Positions 48,531 through 59,731 of a DNA stretch of 64,000 bases are shown here, piece after piece. The position numbers and the translations under genes are program-made. Under the pieces are notes generated by a model that saw nothing but the letters and a program-made list of their open reading frames with translations, ran no database searches and had not been told where the DNA came from. Source of the stretch: Eopsaltria australis. Its lineage: Eukaryota > Chordata > Aves > Passeriformes > Petroicidae. The stretch lies in the NCBI GenBank assembly GCA_034509425.1, contig JAVTVJ010000143.1, positions 2,536,001 to 2,600,000 of the forward strand. Reading direction: 5' to 3'. How positions within the stretch are numbered: the stretch's first letter is position 1; every line of letters starts with the position of its first letter.

Positions 48531-50859
48531 CTGCAAGACACAAAACAACAGATTCATAAGTAAAACAGGCAGGTGGTCATCAGGAGTCACTTCAGGAACA
48601 GACTTTTCAATCTAGTATTACTTCTCCCTGCTTCACAATCCCCTTCACCTCACCTCTGTACTTTCCACACACTCTTCAGCCTCAGTGGCATTTGTTACTA
48701 AAATGAAACTTGGGTCACCAAATGAACATTCACTTATTGGAGAAAATCTCTTCTTGCACATTTTCAATACAGAATTTAAAAAACATTAAGAAGAGGTGAC
48801 TTTGTCATTGACTCCACTTACAAACTAGTAATGTGAGAGTGAATGTGCAATGGCAAGAGAATAAGGCATGTTGGGCATGCAGAGAAAAGTCCAGGGAAAG
48901 AGTGTCTACAGAACTGCAGCCTGTGACTTAGAGTCCACCAGCAGCATAATAAACAAGCTTTGTGGGTCCTGGGGAACAATGCATTCAGAAAGCATTCAAA
49001 AGAGAGTGTGGGCTTCTGTTTCCTGTACAGAGAAAATGTCATGGCAAGAAAAAATTAAATTGGTAAATACTTCTAAACATGCAAGTTTCTGAGGCTGACA
49101 AATGCCAAGGAAACAAGCTTAGCTTTGTGGAAGCAGTTTACAAATACCCACAAATAAAAAGCATCTTCTGCTGGGAGTGGTAAAACTTCACCAAGTGATG
49201 CTGTATAGGGAAAAGTACATTTATAGCTATATTTAAATGCATAGAAACATTTGAATGCATAATCAGCCAATGCATAACAGGTTAGCTCTACCTGCAAAAG
49301 CAGCAGTAAGGTTAGAGCTGTAAACAAAACCTTCTGAGAAGAACAATCCCTTCCTTTTACATGGCAGCTTTATAGTGGATAATAAATGACACCACTGTTT
49401 TGTGCCACAAGATTTTTGCATTTCCTCAGCATTAAGTTTGAAACTGCAGATAGATTTTACAGGTAAGCACAGTGGAATTATCCCCACCATAAATTATGTA
49501 GGGTTAAAAAGCCAACTCCTAAAAAAGAACTGTTCCATCCTTACTGACCACACACAACCAAGACTGCACTTGATCTACCCACTTGAAAGACATTAGGTCT
49601 GTAGATCAACTGGGCCCGGATTGCCATAGTTTAACTCCTAGCTTTTTTGCTGTTGTTTGTCTGGGTTTTTTAATCTTGTTATTTCAGGGGTTTAATGACA
49701 CTAATTTCCAGATGGTCTAGAAATCTAACACACCAGCAAACAGGCTCCATCCCTGTTTCATGCAGGACTGTCACCAGCTGATATTTTACTGTTATATAAA
49801 TCAAGATGGCCCCAAAGAGGCACCAGCAATGCATTCACTAAGTATTGTTTTATTTTGATTTTTCTAAAACAAAGAACTATGTAAGTTTCAAATGTTTCTT
49901 GAGAAAAATGAGGTGCCTGATGGTTTTTAGATTTGTTTTTTTTCCTAAACTTGACAAATACCAGCAGCAACATCACCTTTTAAGGCAAAAGGCATGTGAA
50001 AGCAAAATCCTGCTTTTAAGCCAGAGTGACTCATAACAGCAAAGATTCTTCTTATAAAAACAAACTCAATCATGGAGAAAGAACGAGCTAGAAGCTCTAG
50101 TAATAACAATTCAAACAAATCCTTTTTTCTCCATGACTTTTGTGGACTGATATTGGCTGGTTCAAGCAGGTGCTCTTGGCAGATGCAAAAAAAGAAATCA
50201 GGCTAGACAGACCACTGGCCTGACCCAGGCTTATCGTTCATTTGCATCCCTAGAGAGTACAGTAAACATGAGCACAGATGCACAGGAACACACTGCACGC
50301 CTTATCTTTTCCACAGGAATGCAGGAGGAAGTCTGTATGTACATCGCAGACACACGTGCTTTCAACAGAGCTGAGGAGCAGCTCAAGAGATAAGGCAGAG
50401 AAGATGCAGCATGCACACGACATTGCCTCCAGCAAGCCTGGGTAGTTGTGTACAGCTCAGTACCCCCATATCTTCATCACACCCATTAGACAATGTTAAT
50501 AAAGCCAGGTGAGGCAGGGCTGATCAGACTGCAGCCCTGTCTCCTGAAACAGAGGTGCTCGCTGCCATAAGAGTCAGCATTATACTGAGGAGAGGACATG
50601 ACCTCAGTAGGCTGCATCTAAATCTATTCCTCAAGTCTAGAAGACATCCAAAACCCTCGTCTTTGAGGAGTATCCTTGACCTGTCCAGAGCCCAAGAAAC
50701 AAAATTTTCATCAAAGAAGGTGGTGATACCACCAGCACAGAGACCAGGGCTCCACTTCCTCTCCACAAATGACCTGCTGTACAACCCCAGGCAAAACATT
50801 TTGTCTGTTTGTGTCCCACTTTCATTCTCTGGCTGGTTTTTTTTCTGTCTCTTCTTTAG
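48531..50859. other. Noncoding DNA, possibly intronic
   Basis: No firm feature. An acceptor-like site at about 49031 (minus strand) and a 33-bp plus-strand segment with good splice signals at 49430-49462 are noted elsewhere. A possible ancient sauropsid repeat tail lies near 50150-50235. Confidence 0.35.
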
Positions 50860-50933
50860 ACCAAGGATCTTCTTTTACAAGATATTAATATCTAGTTATC
50901 ATGTGCTGCTGAGCACAATGGGGCCTCTGAGTT
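50860..50933 (+). other. Splice-bounded segment (possible exon or pseudo-exon), plus strand
   Basis: This 74-bp segment has an excellent acceptor (GGTTTTTTTTCTGTCTCTTC then TTTAG) and a perfect donor core (GAGTT then GTAAGT). Only one frame is open, inside the longest open frame of the window (50555-51181, about 208 codons, no ATG near its start). The peptide is hydrophobic and not recognisable. It lies opposite the putative minus-strand gene, so it may be a noncoding RNA exon or a chance pseudo-exon. Confidence 0.25.
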
Positions 50934-51548
50934 GTAAGTTTAGTAACAGAAACCTCAGCTGCAGTGTAACTCCAATTAGAACTACAAGGGCTTCCTCAAA
51001 TCCAGCTACACCAGACATCCTGTTCCAAAGACCAGAAGCGAGTTTTCAATCTTTCTGTCCTGGCTTGTGTCAAATGCTTCCAGGCTCTTTGGCATGTTCC
51101 ACACCACCTGGAGTCCATCTAAAAAACTCCCTGACAACTCCCAACCATTTAAGAGTTTTGTTTTTTTTTTTTTCAGGCTAACTTCACAAGTTCTTAGTGG
51201 GGGAAATTACAGCTTAACAAGAGCAGGTGAATTGAGCCCTAATTTCAAATTCAAACTGTCTGATCAAAAATCTGTCGGACAGCTCAGCTTTCCAGGACCT
51301 TGGACACCCTGAGTTAGATGAAAGTCCTCCTCTCTGATTTTCTTGCTTTGAAATACCTATATTTGCTCTTCCTACTCTTCGATTCCTCCCGTGCAGTCCT
51401 GTCAAAGAGAGATCAAGGTGAGTTCCTGCTGTAATCCAGGACAGTTTTACCTTGGGGCTTGTATTTATCTCCACTAGGTCAAGGAACCTTGTTTCTAGAT
51501 ACAGGACACCTCTCAGTGTTCTAGCACTTTCCAGAGCTCGCTGGGACT

Positions 51549-52005
51549 TCATAGCATCACACAATGGTTTGGTTGGAATAGACCTTAAAGACCATCATGT
51601 CCAACTCCCCTGCCATGGACAGAGACACCTTCCATTAGACCAGGTTGCTCAAAGTCCCATCCAACCTGGCCTTTAACACTTCCAGGAGTGGGGCAGCCGT
51701 AAGTTCTCTGGACAACCTGTTCCAGTGTCTCATCATCATCACTCTTTCAAATACCTAACTGAAATCTACCCTTTTTCAGTTTAAAACCACTGCACCTCAT
51801 TCTATCACTACACTCCCTGATAAAGATTTCATCTTCATCTTTCCTGTTGGTCCTCTAAGTACCAGAAAGCTGCTGTAAAATCTGTCCTTAGTGTCCATGT
51901 TGGTTGTCACCAGTCACCTCCTTGTTTTCCTCATCATAGTTTCCAGAAGGATCTGTTTGCTCCATGATTTTGCCAAGCACAGAGGTGAGAGACTTAGTGG
52001 ATTTT
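51549..52005 (-). mobile_element. CR1 LINE fragment with reverse transcriptase piece and 3' end, internally deleted
   Basis: Read on the minus strand, 52005-51885 encodes a piece of CR1 ORF2 reverse transcriptase (SLTSVLGKIMEQ, then NKEVTGDNQHGH), which matches the known CR1 RT block. It then passes at about 51885 directly into the CR1 3' region (TTTATCAGGGAGTGTAGTGA, AAAGGCCAGGTTGGATGGGA) and ends in the typical tail at 51549-51580, complement of CACACAATGGTTTGGTTGGA. The sequence between the RT core and the 3' region is missing. Frame damage makes it inactive. The left and right limits are approximate. Confidence 0.9.
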
Positions 52006-52484
52006 TTTTAAGGCAAAGGGTGAACACGGCAGAAAACACTTTGTACCATAATGTGCTAATACTGCCTGGGTTTTCATTCATCTGAGCTCATTCAACTTTT
52101 TTTTCCCCTTAAACCAGAAAACAGTTTCATCCTTCCTATTCTGAAGTAACACCCAAACTGTGATAAATTCCAAGCTGCAGCCATTTGGGCAGCAATCCTA
52201 AGAAACAGAATCATTACCAACAGAGACATCATCAATGGCATCGATGTTGACCCTAAAAAGGCTTTGCTGTGTGGTTCTTCCATGAGGCCTTACTACGTGA
52301 CCTCCTTTTGCCAGCAGTCACAGATACCCAGGGGTAGATTTTAACAGGGACAGCAGAGAAATGCTCCAATTTGTGTCACAGCAGCACACAGGACATCCAT
52401 GTGTAGCACAACTCAACTGCCCTGCCATGAAGAGAACACACAGAAACTGCCAGCTCAACGCAGATGAGGCACAGTCACTTTCAC
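52006..52484. other. Noncoding DNA next to CR1
   Basis: I see no gene or repeat. More of the CR1 ORF2 could extend rightward from 52005, but I cannot recognise it. Confidence 0.4.
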
Positions 52485-52586
52485 CAGTGGCAAGGGGCCT
52501 TTTTCAGACTCTGCTCTGCTTTCAACTACTGCAACTAATTCAGGAAATTTACTGACTGGCTGAACTCTTGCATTAGCACACAATGC
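52485..52586 (-). CDS. Candidate internal exon of unidentified minus-strand gene
   Basis: The minus-strand acceptor is a 21-base T run followed by GTTACAG. The 102-bp segment encodes 34 residues in phase 0, beginning ALCANARVQPVSKFPEL and then VAVVESRAESEKGPLPL, and ends CTG before the donor-like GTGAAA. The mixed charged and hydrophobic composition is protein-like. Its phase does not by itself connect with the next recognised exon at 48530, so at least one exon would be missing between them. A chance acceptor made by the homopolymer is the main alternative. Confidence 0.35.
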
Positions 52587-52593
52587 CTGTAAC

Positions 52594-52614
52594 AAAAAAA
52601 AAAAAAAAAAAAAG
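52594..52614. repeat. A21 homopolymer
   Basis: Twenty-one A residues on the plus strand, serving as the T-rich polypyrimidine tract of the minus-strand acceptor at 52587-52588. Alternatively it may be the remnant tail of a plus-strand retroposon, but no body is visible upstream. Confidence 0.8.
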
Positions 52615-53924
52615 CTATTCTCTGAAGTCCTACTAAACACAAGAGGCTGTAGAAAATATATTTTCAAGCAGACATAAATACAGCTTGCTGTTGTTTTTAA
52701 GAGGAAAAATACCAAAAAGAAATGTCAGCAAGATTCTTCTCCGTACCACCACCCACCAGACTCCCACCCACTCCTGCTTTTTTATCTATGATTTTTTTTA
52801 ATTAAGATAACATTGTACTTTTTGTCCACATGCTCTCCCCTCAAACAAAACTCTACTTGATGACTTGCAATCATTTGAAATCTCTTCAATTTCTATTGCT
52901 TGATGCACGACATCTTCACACTGTCAGGAAAGACTACTCTCCTGCCATGCCCACAGCCATCAACATGTACTAAAACCCCAGCAAATTTGCTAGATAAGCT
53001 ATCTCCACCTGGGATCTTATCTATATCATATATATAAAACATGGAGGAATATATAAATAATTATTCCCTTCCCACTCCTATTTTAGGATTTCCTGAACTC
53101 TATGCTATTCTTATCCTCCTTACATCAGCATTAACCCTGACAACCATACTCCTGCAACATTAGTTCACTCTTGTCTCTGGAAACCACTGGACTGATTTTG
53201 CTTTTCGGAGTTGTTCTTGACAAAGTCCAGGATACAGCACTGCAACCCATTTATACATCAGCTCGTAAACTGATGAGCACGTGTAACTTCTATTAGAGTT
53301 AGTACAAATAGCAGACTGTCACTCAGGCACTCTGTTCCAAACATCCACTTGCACTTTGCATCTCTCCTGCAAGCTTGAAAAAGGCTTTGTTAAATATCTG
53401 CATACTGCGTTTCTGCTTGCAAAGGCATCTGTGCTCAGCACTTAGCACTGATAGCTGCAAGGTCTGTGATCCTGCTTTGGCTGCCCCCAAGTCTCAGCCT
53501 AACTCGTAACGAAGTCTATTCTTTTCATGCAGAGGAGCTTTCACTTTTATGACATTTATTCCCAAATACAGAGCAAAAGGATGAGGCTTTACATTATTCC
53601 ATACCCTGGGCATTCCAGATGGAATCAGCAACACAAACAACCCATCCCTTGGGAAGGATGTGAGTGTCCCAGCGCAGTCTAAGGCCGTTACTCCTCAAAG
53701 CAGGTAAACAAAGGAGGCTGAAACACAGTCGACTCATGAAGGTCTCTCAGCATCAATCACTGCTCTCCTTCATTGTCATCTAATTCTCAAGGCCTGCCTT
53801 TGCATCCAGTTCGTAGATCCCAAGAAGATCTCCATGGGACATGCTACATCTCACCAGAGAGCACAGGAGCAGCTCCCATGACACCCTTCTGCATCTGTCA
53901 AAAAGCAAAAGGCTGCTTGATGCT

Positions 53925-54260
53925 GACTGTTAATTCATAATTAAGATACTATTATGACCTGCACTAATAATTTAATACTTTCAAAATTCATAATTAACTC
54001 AAAATTATTAGAAGTTCAAAACATGAAACCATAATTAAGGTCTGCAGCTTTAAACTTGGTTTCTGCTTTTAGCTCTTATGCCTAAAAAAAGGGCTGATTC
54101 TCCCTGATTAGTGACTATAGAACATACTGATGTTTACATTAAAATATCCCATACACTACAGTTAGGCATGCAAATTTGTTGAGGAAGATACATCACCATT
54201 TATTTAACTAAGAAGATATTAAATAAATGATACATTTAATCAAGTTTCATTTTTCCCCAT
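53925..54260. promoter_or_regulatory. AT-rich block with clustered homeodomain-type motifs, candidate enhancer
   Basis: CATAATTAA occurs three times within about 105 bp (53936-53944, 53989-53997, 54030-54038), twice inside the longer exact match ATTCATAATTAA. The block also carries TAATAATTTAAT and an octamer ATGCAAAT at 54168-54175. These are typical homeodomain and POU sites. Conservation in other birds is not testable here. Confidence 0.22.
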
Positions 54261-54300
54261 TTTAGATGTATGAATGCTAGATTTCCTTTTTATTAAAGTT

Positions 54301-54313
54301 GGGGGGGGCGGGG
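54301..54313. repeat. G-rich run (G8 C G4)
   Basis: Eight Gs, a C, then four Gs. It is a short homopurine run within AT-rich DNA. Confidence 0.75.
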
Positions 54314-56440
54314 TTGGTATTTGTTTCTTCTTTTGTTTTGCTGTGATTTTTTATTTGTTTAACTTTTATTGTCCTTGGAAGAAAACTGCTGTTAAGGGAA
54401 CTTTCCTGTCTGACCACCCAGGAGCCACTGTCAGTCACACTCACATCACTCCAGACTTTCACTGCTGGGTCCAAAGCCCCTTCAGAGTGGGCAGCTGTGC
54501 AAAGGCTCAGCACCAGGTCACAGCCCCTTGCCTGGAGCTCCCACCATGTCCCCCATCCAGGGCACAACCTGCAGCTCCCACTGCAGCTGCACACCCAGTA
54601 CCTGGGTGTCTATACCTCCACAACTGAAACCAAATTAAAATCTGTAGGGACAGCATTTATTCACTACCTGAACTGCCCCAGACCTGATGACTTACCAAGA
54701 GAAGAAAGCAGGTTTAAAATCACATTTAAAATTGTTTCTAAAAGAGTATTATCTATAATGAAAGTAGGGAAATGTGACTGCTTCTACCAAAATAAAGAGA
54801 TTATCTCACCATCCCTCATTTAGTCTTTCTTGAATCCCTCCCCAGCACAAGCTATATATGACATTCTGAACTCCCAATCAGTCTCAGAATCTCACAAGTT
54901 ACCTGCCATGGAACTGCTTCTGCTGTAGAACTTCAGTGACAAATATTCTCCCTAAACCTGCAGAATAGGCTATTGCTCTCACAGGTTATCCTGGCACTGC
55001 AATGAACTCTTTTTCCAGACGATTAGGCCATTGATTTCCTGTGGTTTGAGCACTTTCATTTTCCTTTAAAGCCCTAGCCAAACCTGCACTGGCAAATATT
55101 TCTTAATTTAGATGCTATTAAATGCTTAGGGGAAGTTTAAATCTCAACCTGATTTGTCATTATTTCAAATTCACCATTGAAGAGGTTTCTTTTCAGAGAA
55201 TACATTTAATTGCAGATCTATGATTATGATTATACACACAAACAAATATAGACACAGCATTGTTTAAATGCATTGATTCCAATACTCATCCTGTGATTCT
55301 TAAAACTGTTCCAGGGCTTTAGGAAACATAGGGCATTTTTAAAATATGACAAGTACTTAGCTCCTGAAATATATTCCCAGTGAACATAGCCAACTGTAAG
55401 CCTCTAAAAAGAGATCAAAGGTATTTTCTAAAGGAAATATTCCAATTCCTAAAGAGGCAATACATCTCTTACAGTATCCCAATATTGCATACATTTGTCC
55501 CTTTGTCATCCTTATAAGCATAAGGACTATCCCTCCCATGCTGTTATGGGTATGGACCTGAGACACCATGAGGATGGCAAAACCAGCAAGTGCAGGATCC
55601 TCTGCACTCTCCAAGCTCCCTCTGAGCAAGGGTAGTGCAGCACTGCCTGAGCTGACTGATTGCTAGATCTGGGGTCACACTACACTCTTCCAGAGGTGTC
55701 TGTGGCATGACAGTGACTCACAGCAACATTTAAGCCATCCTGAGATCATCCACAATGCTTGACATCATGCAGAATGTCAAGGAGATTGCTGCGGAGCTGG
55801 GAGCTGAACCAAGTGCCACCGTGCTCCCAGTGGGCACCAGCTCCACAGGGAGCAACAGGTAAATGTCATCCCACAGACATGCCCCGAGTAAACATTTACC
55901 TGTGCAGGAGCAAGGCAGATGGGAAAATTGCCCAATGAAGGCAAAGGAAATTTTGGTGGTAACAACAGTTTACACATGACTTAATTTATTACCTTAACCA
56001 ATGAGTGAAGATTTCAGAACATGGAACTCTGAGCCTTCTAGTATTGTAATATCTGCAAAGTAAACATTTGTTTTGGGGGGATTTTTAAAGGTTTTCAGCC
56101 TTTTCTTTTAAGCTAGTGACTTAAAACAACTGTTACCTTAATTTTGTTGCTGTGGATACACAAAGACACACATTTTGTTTCCAGAAAATCTCCAAGACAG
56201 TAAACTACATCACACAAATTCTACCATGGTACTTCCAGGGAGAAGACACACTTCTCCTGTCCTTGCCCTTTGCGGTAACTTTACGGAGTTAAACACATTC
56301 GTAGTTTTAAGGCAAGATTTCATCTTTTGCTCTCCTAAACCAACCATCCAAAGCACACACAACCCAAGCGAGTTTTCCATCTCAGATTGCAGCAGTCCCT
56401 CTGCTCTGCACTTCCATCTGGCCACAGGGCAGCTGGCTGC

Positions 56441-56660
56441 AGCCCAGGCCCCCGTGCTGGCAGAGCAGCGCGGCATCGCTGCGGGCCCGTCAGCCAGCCA
56501 TTACAAATAACACTCCTGGCCAGGCCACGGCCGCTGCAGCCATGGCAGGCACTCCTGGTAAATGAAGAGCTGCTGTGCAGCAATTTCAGAGCGCCGGGGT
56601 TTGGCAACAGCGCGAGCACTGGATGTGACCCGCTCAGTGGGGGAGGTACAGCACAGCGTG
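56441..56660. promoter_or_regulatory. Small CpG-rich, GC-rich patch
   Basis: About fourteen CpG dinucleotides occur in roughly 220 bp (for example GCGCGGCATCGCTGCGGGCC and GAGCGCCGGGG), against a strongly CpG-poor background. This is smaller than a standard CpG island, but the retention suggests an unmethylated germline element such as an alternative promoter or enhancer. GCAGCCATGGCAGG at 56535-56548 is a good Kozak context on the plus strand, followed by a donor-like CTGGTAAAT. Neither shows that a gene starts here. Confidence 0.35.
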
Positions 56661-58604
56661 GGTCTGCCTGAGCCAGGGCAGCAGCACTCACATTGCCCAA
56701 AGAGAAACACTCTCAGACACACCAGTATCAGACCCAGTGACAATATGAGAGACTTACTGTAGAGTAACTGCACAGAACACATCTATACAGCAGTCAAATT
56801 ATCAGCTTTGGACAGGATCAATTACAGTTTATAAACCACACTTACCTACACAGTTTAGAAAGCATCTAAACCAATACTTAGGTTTCTATTCCAAAGATAC
56901 TAAACAACTCTACATATTGCTGATACCTAAAACATCTTCCCCCTGGAGAAGGATTCAAGAAACAGATTTAATGGGATCCTTACCACCACTAGGCCTCAGG
57001 AAAACCAAATGCATCTCATCAAAAATCAGCATTACTTTCTGTGTTTGCTTTAAGTTCCACTGTAGAAATGTAAGTTGGCATAAACTACTGCAAATATATC
57101 GGAATATTTTACACTCTGTCAGGAGACCCTACCCAGGTTTGGAATCAACAACTTTAAATTATTTAAAGGTTTTCAGAAGTTTTGTGCTGAATCAGTTACA
57201 GCAATGCCACATTGCACCGTATTAGTTAAAGAAACTTGACAGTAGATGCAGTTCTTTACCTGCTGTCCTGATCCTTATTACACAGGCAAAGCAGATACCA
57301 ACAGGGCTCAAGACGTCGTTTCTCTGCCCCTCAGTTCTCACACATTATAGAGACAACACTTCAACTCATTGGTCCATCTTGCAACAAAGATCTGCCCTTC
57401 AAATCCATCTATCACAATACCTGTTTACTACGTTTACCTCAGGAAATTTCTGGGGTTGTTTGAGGCAGACTGGCCAATACAGCATACAAGTAATTACTTG
57501 CCTATACTTCACGAAAGTGAAGGGAAACAGAAAAAAAAAACTGTATCATATATACATAAAAATATGTATTAAACAAAAGCAAAGCCCCACACAAGCCTAT
57601 GACAAGACAGAGAGCCCAATGTGGAACTTCAGAAATTCACAGAAGACAAAAAAAGTATCCGCCCCCCAAGAAAATACGAATTTAAAGCACTTTGCTTTGG
57701 TTGTCCCTCTGTCTTGCAGTTTGCTACAATCACACAAGAGCTGGCATAGTAGATTAAATGCTACAGGTGGAGATTAAAGTTTCAGGGATAACAGCTGTTC
57801 ACTGGCCACTAGTGTTCTTACAGCACAATGGCTAACCAGCGTATTTCTTGTTAGAATCACACCAGGCCCACAAACCAATAACAATGATGATGTCCTATCT
57901 TTGCCTCTCCCCAACAGCTTCTGCCATCTGCCTTTGCTCTTTTGACTCACCTTCAGCCTGGCACAGTCTAAAACTCCTCTCTAGTTTATACTCTATACAT
58001 GCACGTTGCTATTCCCTTTGGACAGCTAGTGCTGCACTCTTTGCAAACTCAATGCTTGGCTGATGCCCATCCATTACTACACTAGAATGCACTACTCTAC
58101 TGAAAACAGATTTAATTTGCAACTATAAGAAATGCTGCTGTTGCTATCTACACTGAGACTACACTAAAGAAATATGCTGTAGCTGTATCAAAACCTTGTA
58201 TCACTTAAGACATAAGTAAACTCCTGCTATGGAGATAACATCCTCTCACTTCTGATCTGTTTTAACATTAGGCAGTTCATGGGAGGATAAGGCTGAAGGA
58301 TGATACCTCACAGCTGGATGGGAACAAAGCCGAAAGTCAGCCACAGGAAGTCAAGCAAATTCTGGATCTGTCTGGAATTAATTCCTCATTATGGACAGGT
58401 TGTGAAGCATTAAATGATACAAGTTGCTCATGTTCTACAGAGCAGGAGAGAGGCTTAAGAAAGAATACCCAAACTTAGAAATACAAGGTTTTTTTTTCTT
58501 GTAACTGCTCCATGCTTTCCATGATATGCCAATACTGTAATATTCCCAACACTAAGCCAGGTACAGGATTTCATCTCCAATGAATACAAATCCAGCCAGC
58601 AGTT

Positions 58605-58857
58605 TTACACCATCTCCTTTCCAGACATTATTCTCCCAATGTAGGCGGTGCGTATCAATCCGTATGGAAGTCTCCCAATACCATGAAGCAAGGTCAGTTG
58701 ATATTGATTAATGATCTGGCTCAACATATCCAAGGAACTGACATACTCATTAGTTATCCTAAACAGCAGGATATTACAGTAAATTATGACAGCTGCTGTG
58801 TGTAGCTTTTCAAACCTATTTTCTATGCTCTCAAACACAGCCAGCATTGGAGGTGTC
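58605..58857 (-). CDS. Candidate exon of unidentified minus-strand gene (3' limit uncertain)
   Basis: A strong minus-strand acceptor (GGTTTTTCTTTTTCTGTAAAG) opens a frame starting TPPMLAVFESIENRFEKLH and continuing through hydrophobic helices (AAVIIYCNILLFRITNEY, then SLDMLSQIINQYQLTLLH). A possible donor G/GTATTG at 58682 would make a 176-bp exon; otherwise the frame runs on to a TAA at 58605-58607, with three CpGs near 58640. No AATAAA follows, so a terminal exon is unlikely. The peptide resembles a helical repeat segment, but no family is recognised. The first base completes a codon from the candidate exon at 59695-59731. Confidence 0.4.
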
Positions 58858-59694
58858 CTTTACAGAAAAAGAAAAACCATCTATAGATCAGCACTCTGTA
58901 CAGAGTCCAGCAGTCTGTAAGTGTTACTTGCCAGCATTTACAAAGCAGTGACGCACACAGTGTAAAGTCTTTCCTAACACCAATCCACATGGAGTGCTTT
59001 CAGTAAAAGTAGGCACAAAAAACACTCTCCTCTCCTTATTATCCCCAAATAAAAGCCTGACATCCTCCCTGCCTCCTCTATGAACCCTTCAGTTCTCTTT
59101 TCTGCCTTTATAATGTTTATAATTTTTCTAACTTTTAAAAAGCACGTGAATAAAGGCATAGCTTGAATTCATGAGGGAACAAAATGTTTTCCTACACCTT
59201 CTAAAATCTCTCAAAATCTAAATATTTAAAGACATTCTATTATGCCCCTCTATATAAATACGTCTTCACAGCCCTCAAAAATGTCATTCCACCGGGCAGC
59301 TTCTTCCAGTCTCTCCCACATCTATGCTGCTGTACTTACCACAAAAAAGAGTTAGGAGAAGGCAGCAGACAGGACAGGACAGCTTGGGCCCTTTTACCTC
59401 CTGTGCATTTGCACAATGTGTATTGTTCCTGCCTCCAAGACACTGCAATTTAAACAGAAGAGGCTGGAAGAAAAAAAACTGTTTACCTCATTTATAGGTT
59501 TTCAGGAGACTAGGAACCTTGCTCATGATCACAGAAATTTATGGCAGAAGAACTGAACTCATACATCTCAATTCATTAGTATGACTCGAGTAACATCTTT
59601 GCTTTCAAGAGCTATGTGTCCAGTCATTTCTCACCACGTGAGGTCAAAAAGGACTTCAGTTGCAGACAGAGATTTTTCTCTCATTCTCCCTGAC
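58858..59694. other. Putative intron, nothing recognised
   Basis: AT-rich noncoding sequence between two phase-compatible minus-strand candidate exons. No repeat or other gene is seen. Confidence 0.35.
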
Positions 59695-59731
59695 CTGGGG
59701 AGAAGTGATGATGTTTTCCTGGATTTCATTA
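59695..59731 (-). CDS. Candidate 37-bp exon of unidentified minus-strand gene
   Basis: Minus-strand acceptor TGTTCATGTGTGTGCATTCAAG and donor CCCCAG followed by GTCAGG bound 37 bases. In the frame that continues into the exon at 58857, it reads MKSRKTSSLLP and then an arginine completed across the junction. The ATG has no upstream evidence of being the start codon. So short an exon could easily arise by chance; the support is the pair of good sites and the phase match. Confidence 0.28.

Larger units (their letters stand above)
52615..58604. other. Noncoding DNA, possibly a long intron
   Basis: No gene is recognised. It contains an AT-rich block with repeated CATAATTAA motifs (53925-54260), a G run at 54301-54313 and a CpG-rich patch at 56441-56660. 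The 132-codon plus-strand frame at 57379-57777 is AT-rich with no domain and looks accidental. Confidence 0.4.

Noticed and set aside
48970..49031. Minus-strand exon ending TGCTGCTG before GTGGAC that would join in phase to 48530
   Set aside because: The acceptor is good, but the donor is poor and the joined peptide would carry an odd run of cysteines. The phase match alone is not enough.
51214..51548. Minus-strand open frame continuing past the CR1 3' end
   Set aside because: The first residues come from the CR1 tail and flank. The remainder has no CR1 or gene similarity that I can recognise.
57379..57777. 132-codon plus-strand open frame
   Set aside because: AT-rich lysine/serine/isoleucine sequence with no domain, acceptor or conservation clue; probably chance.
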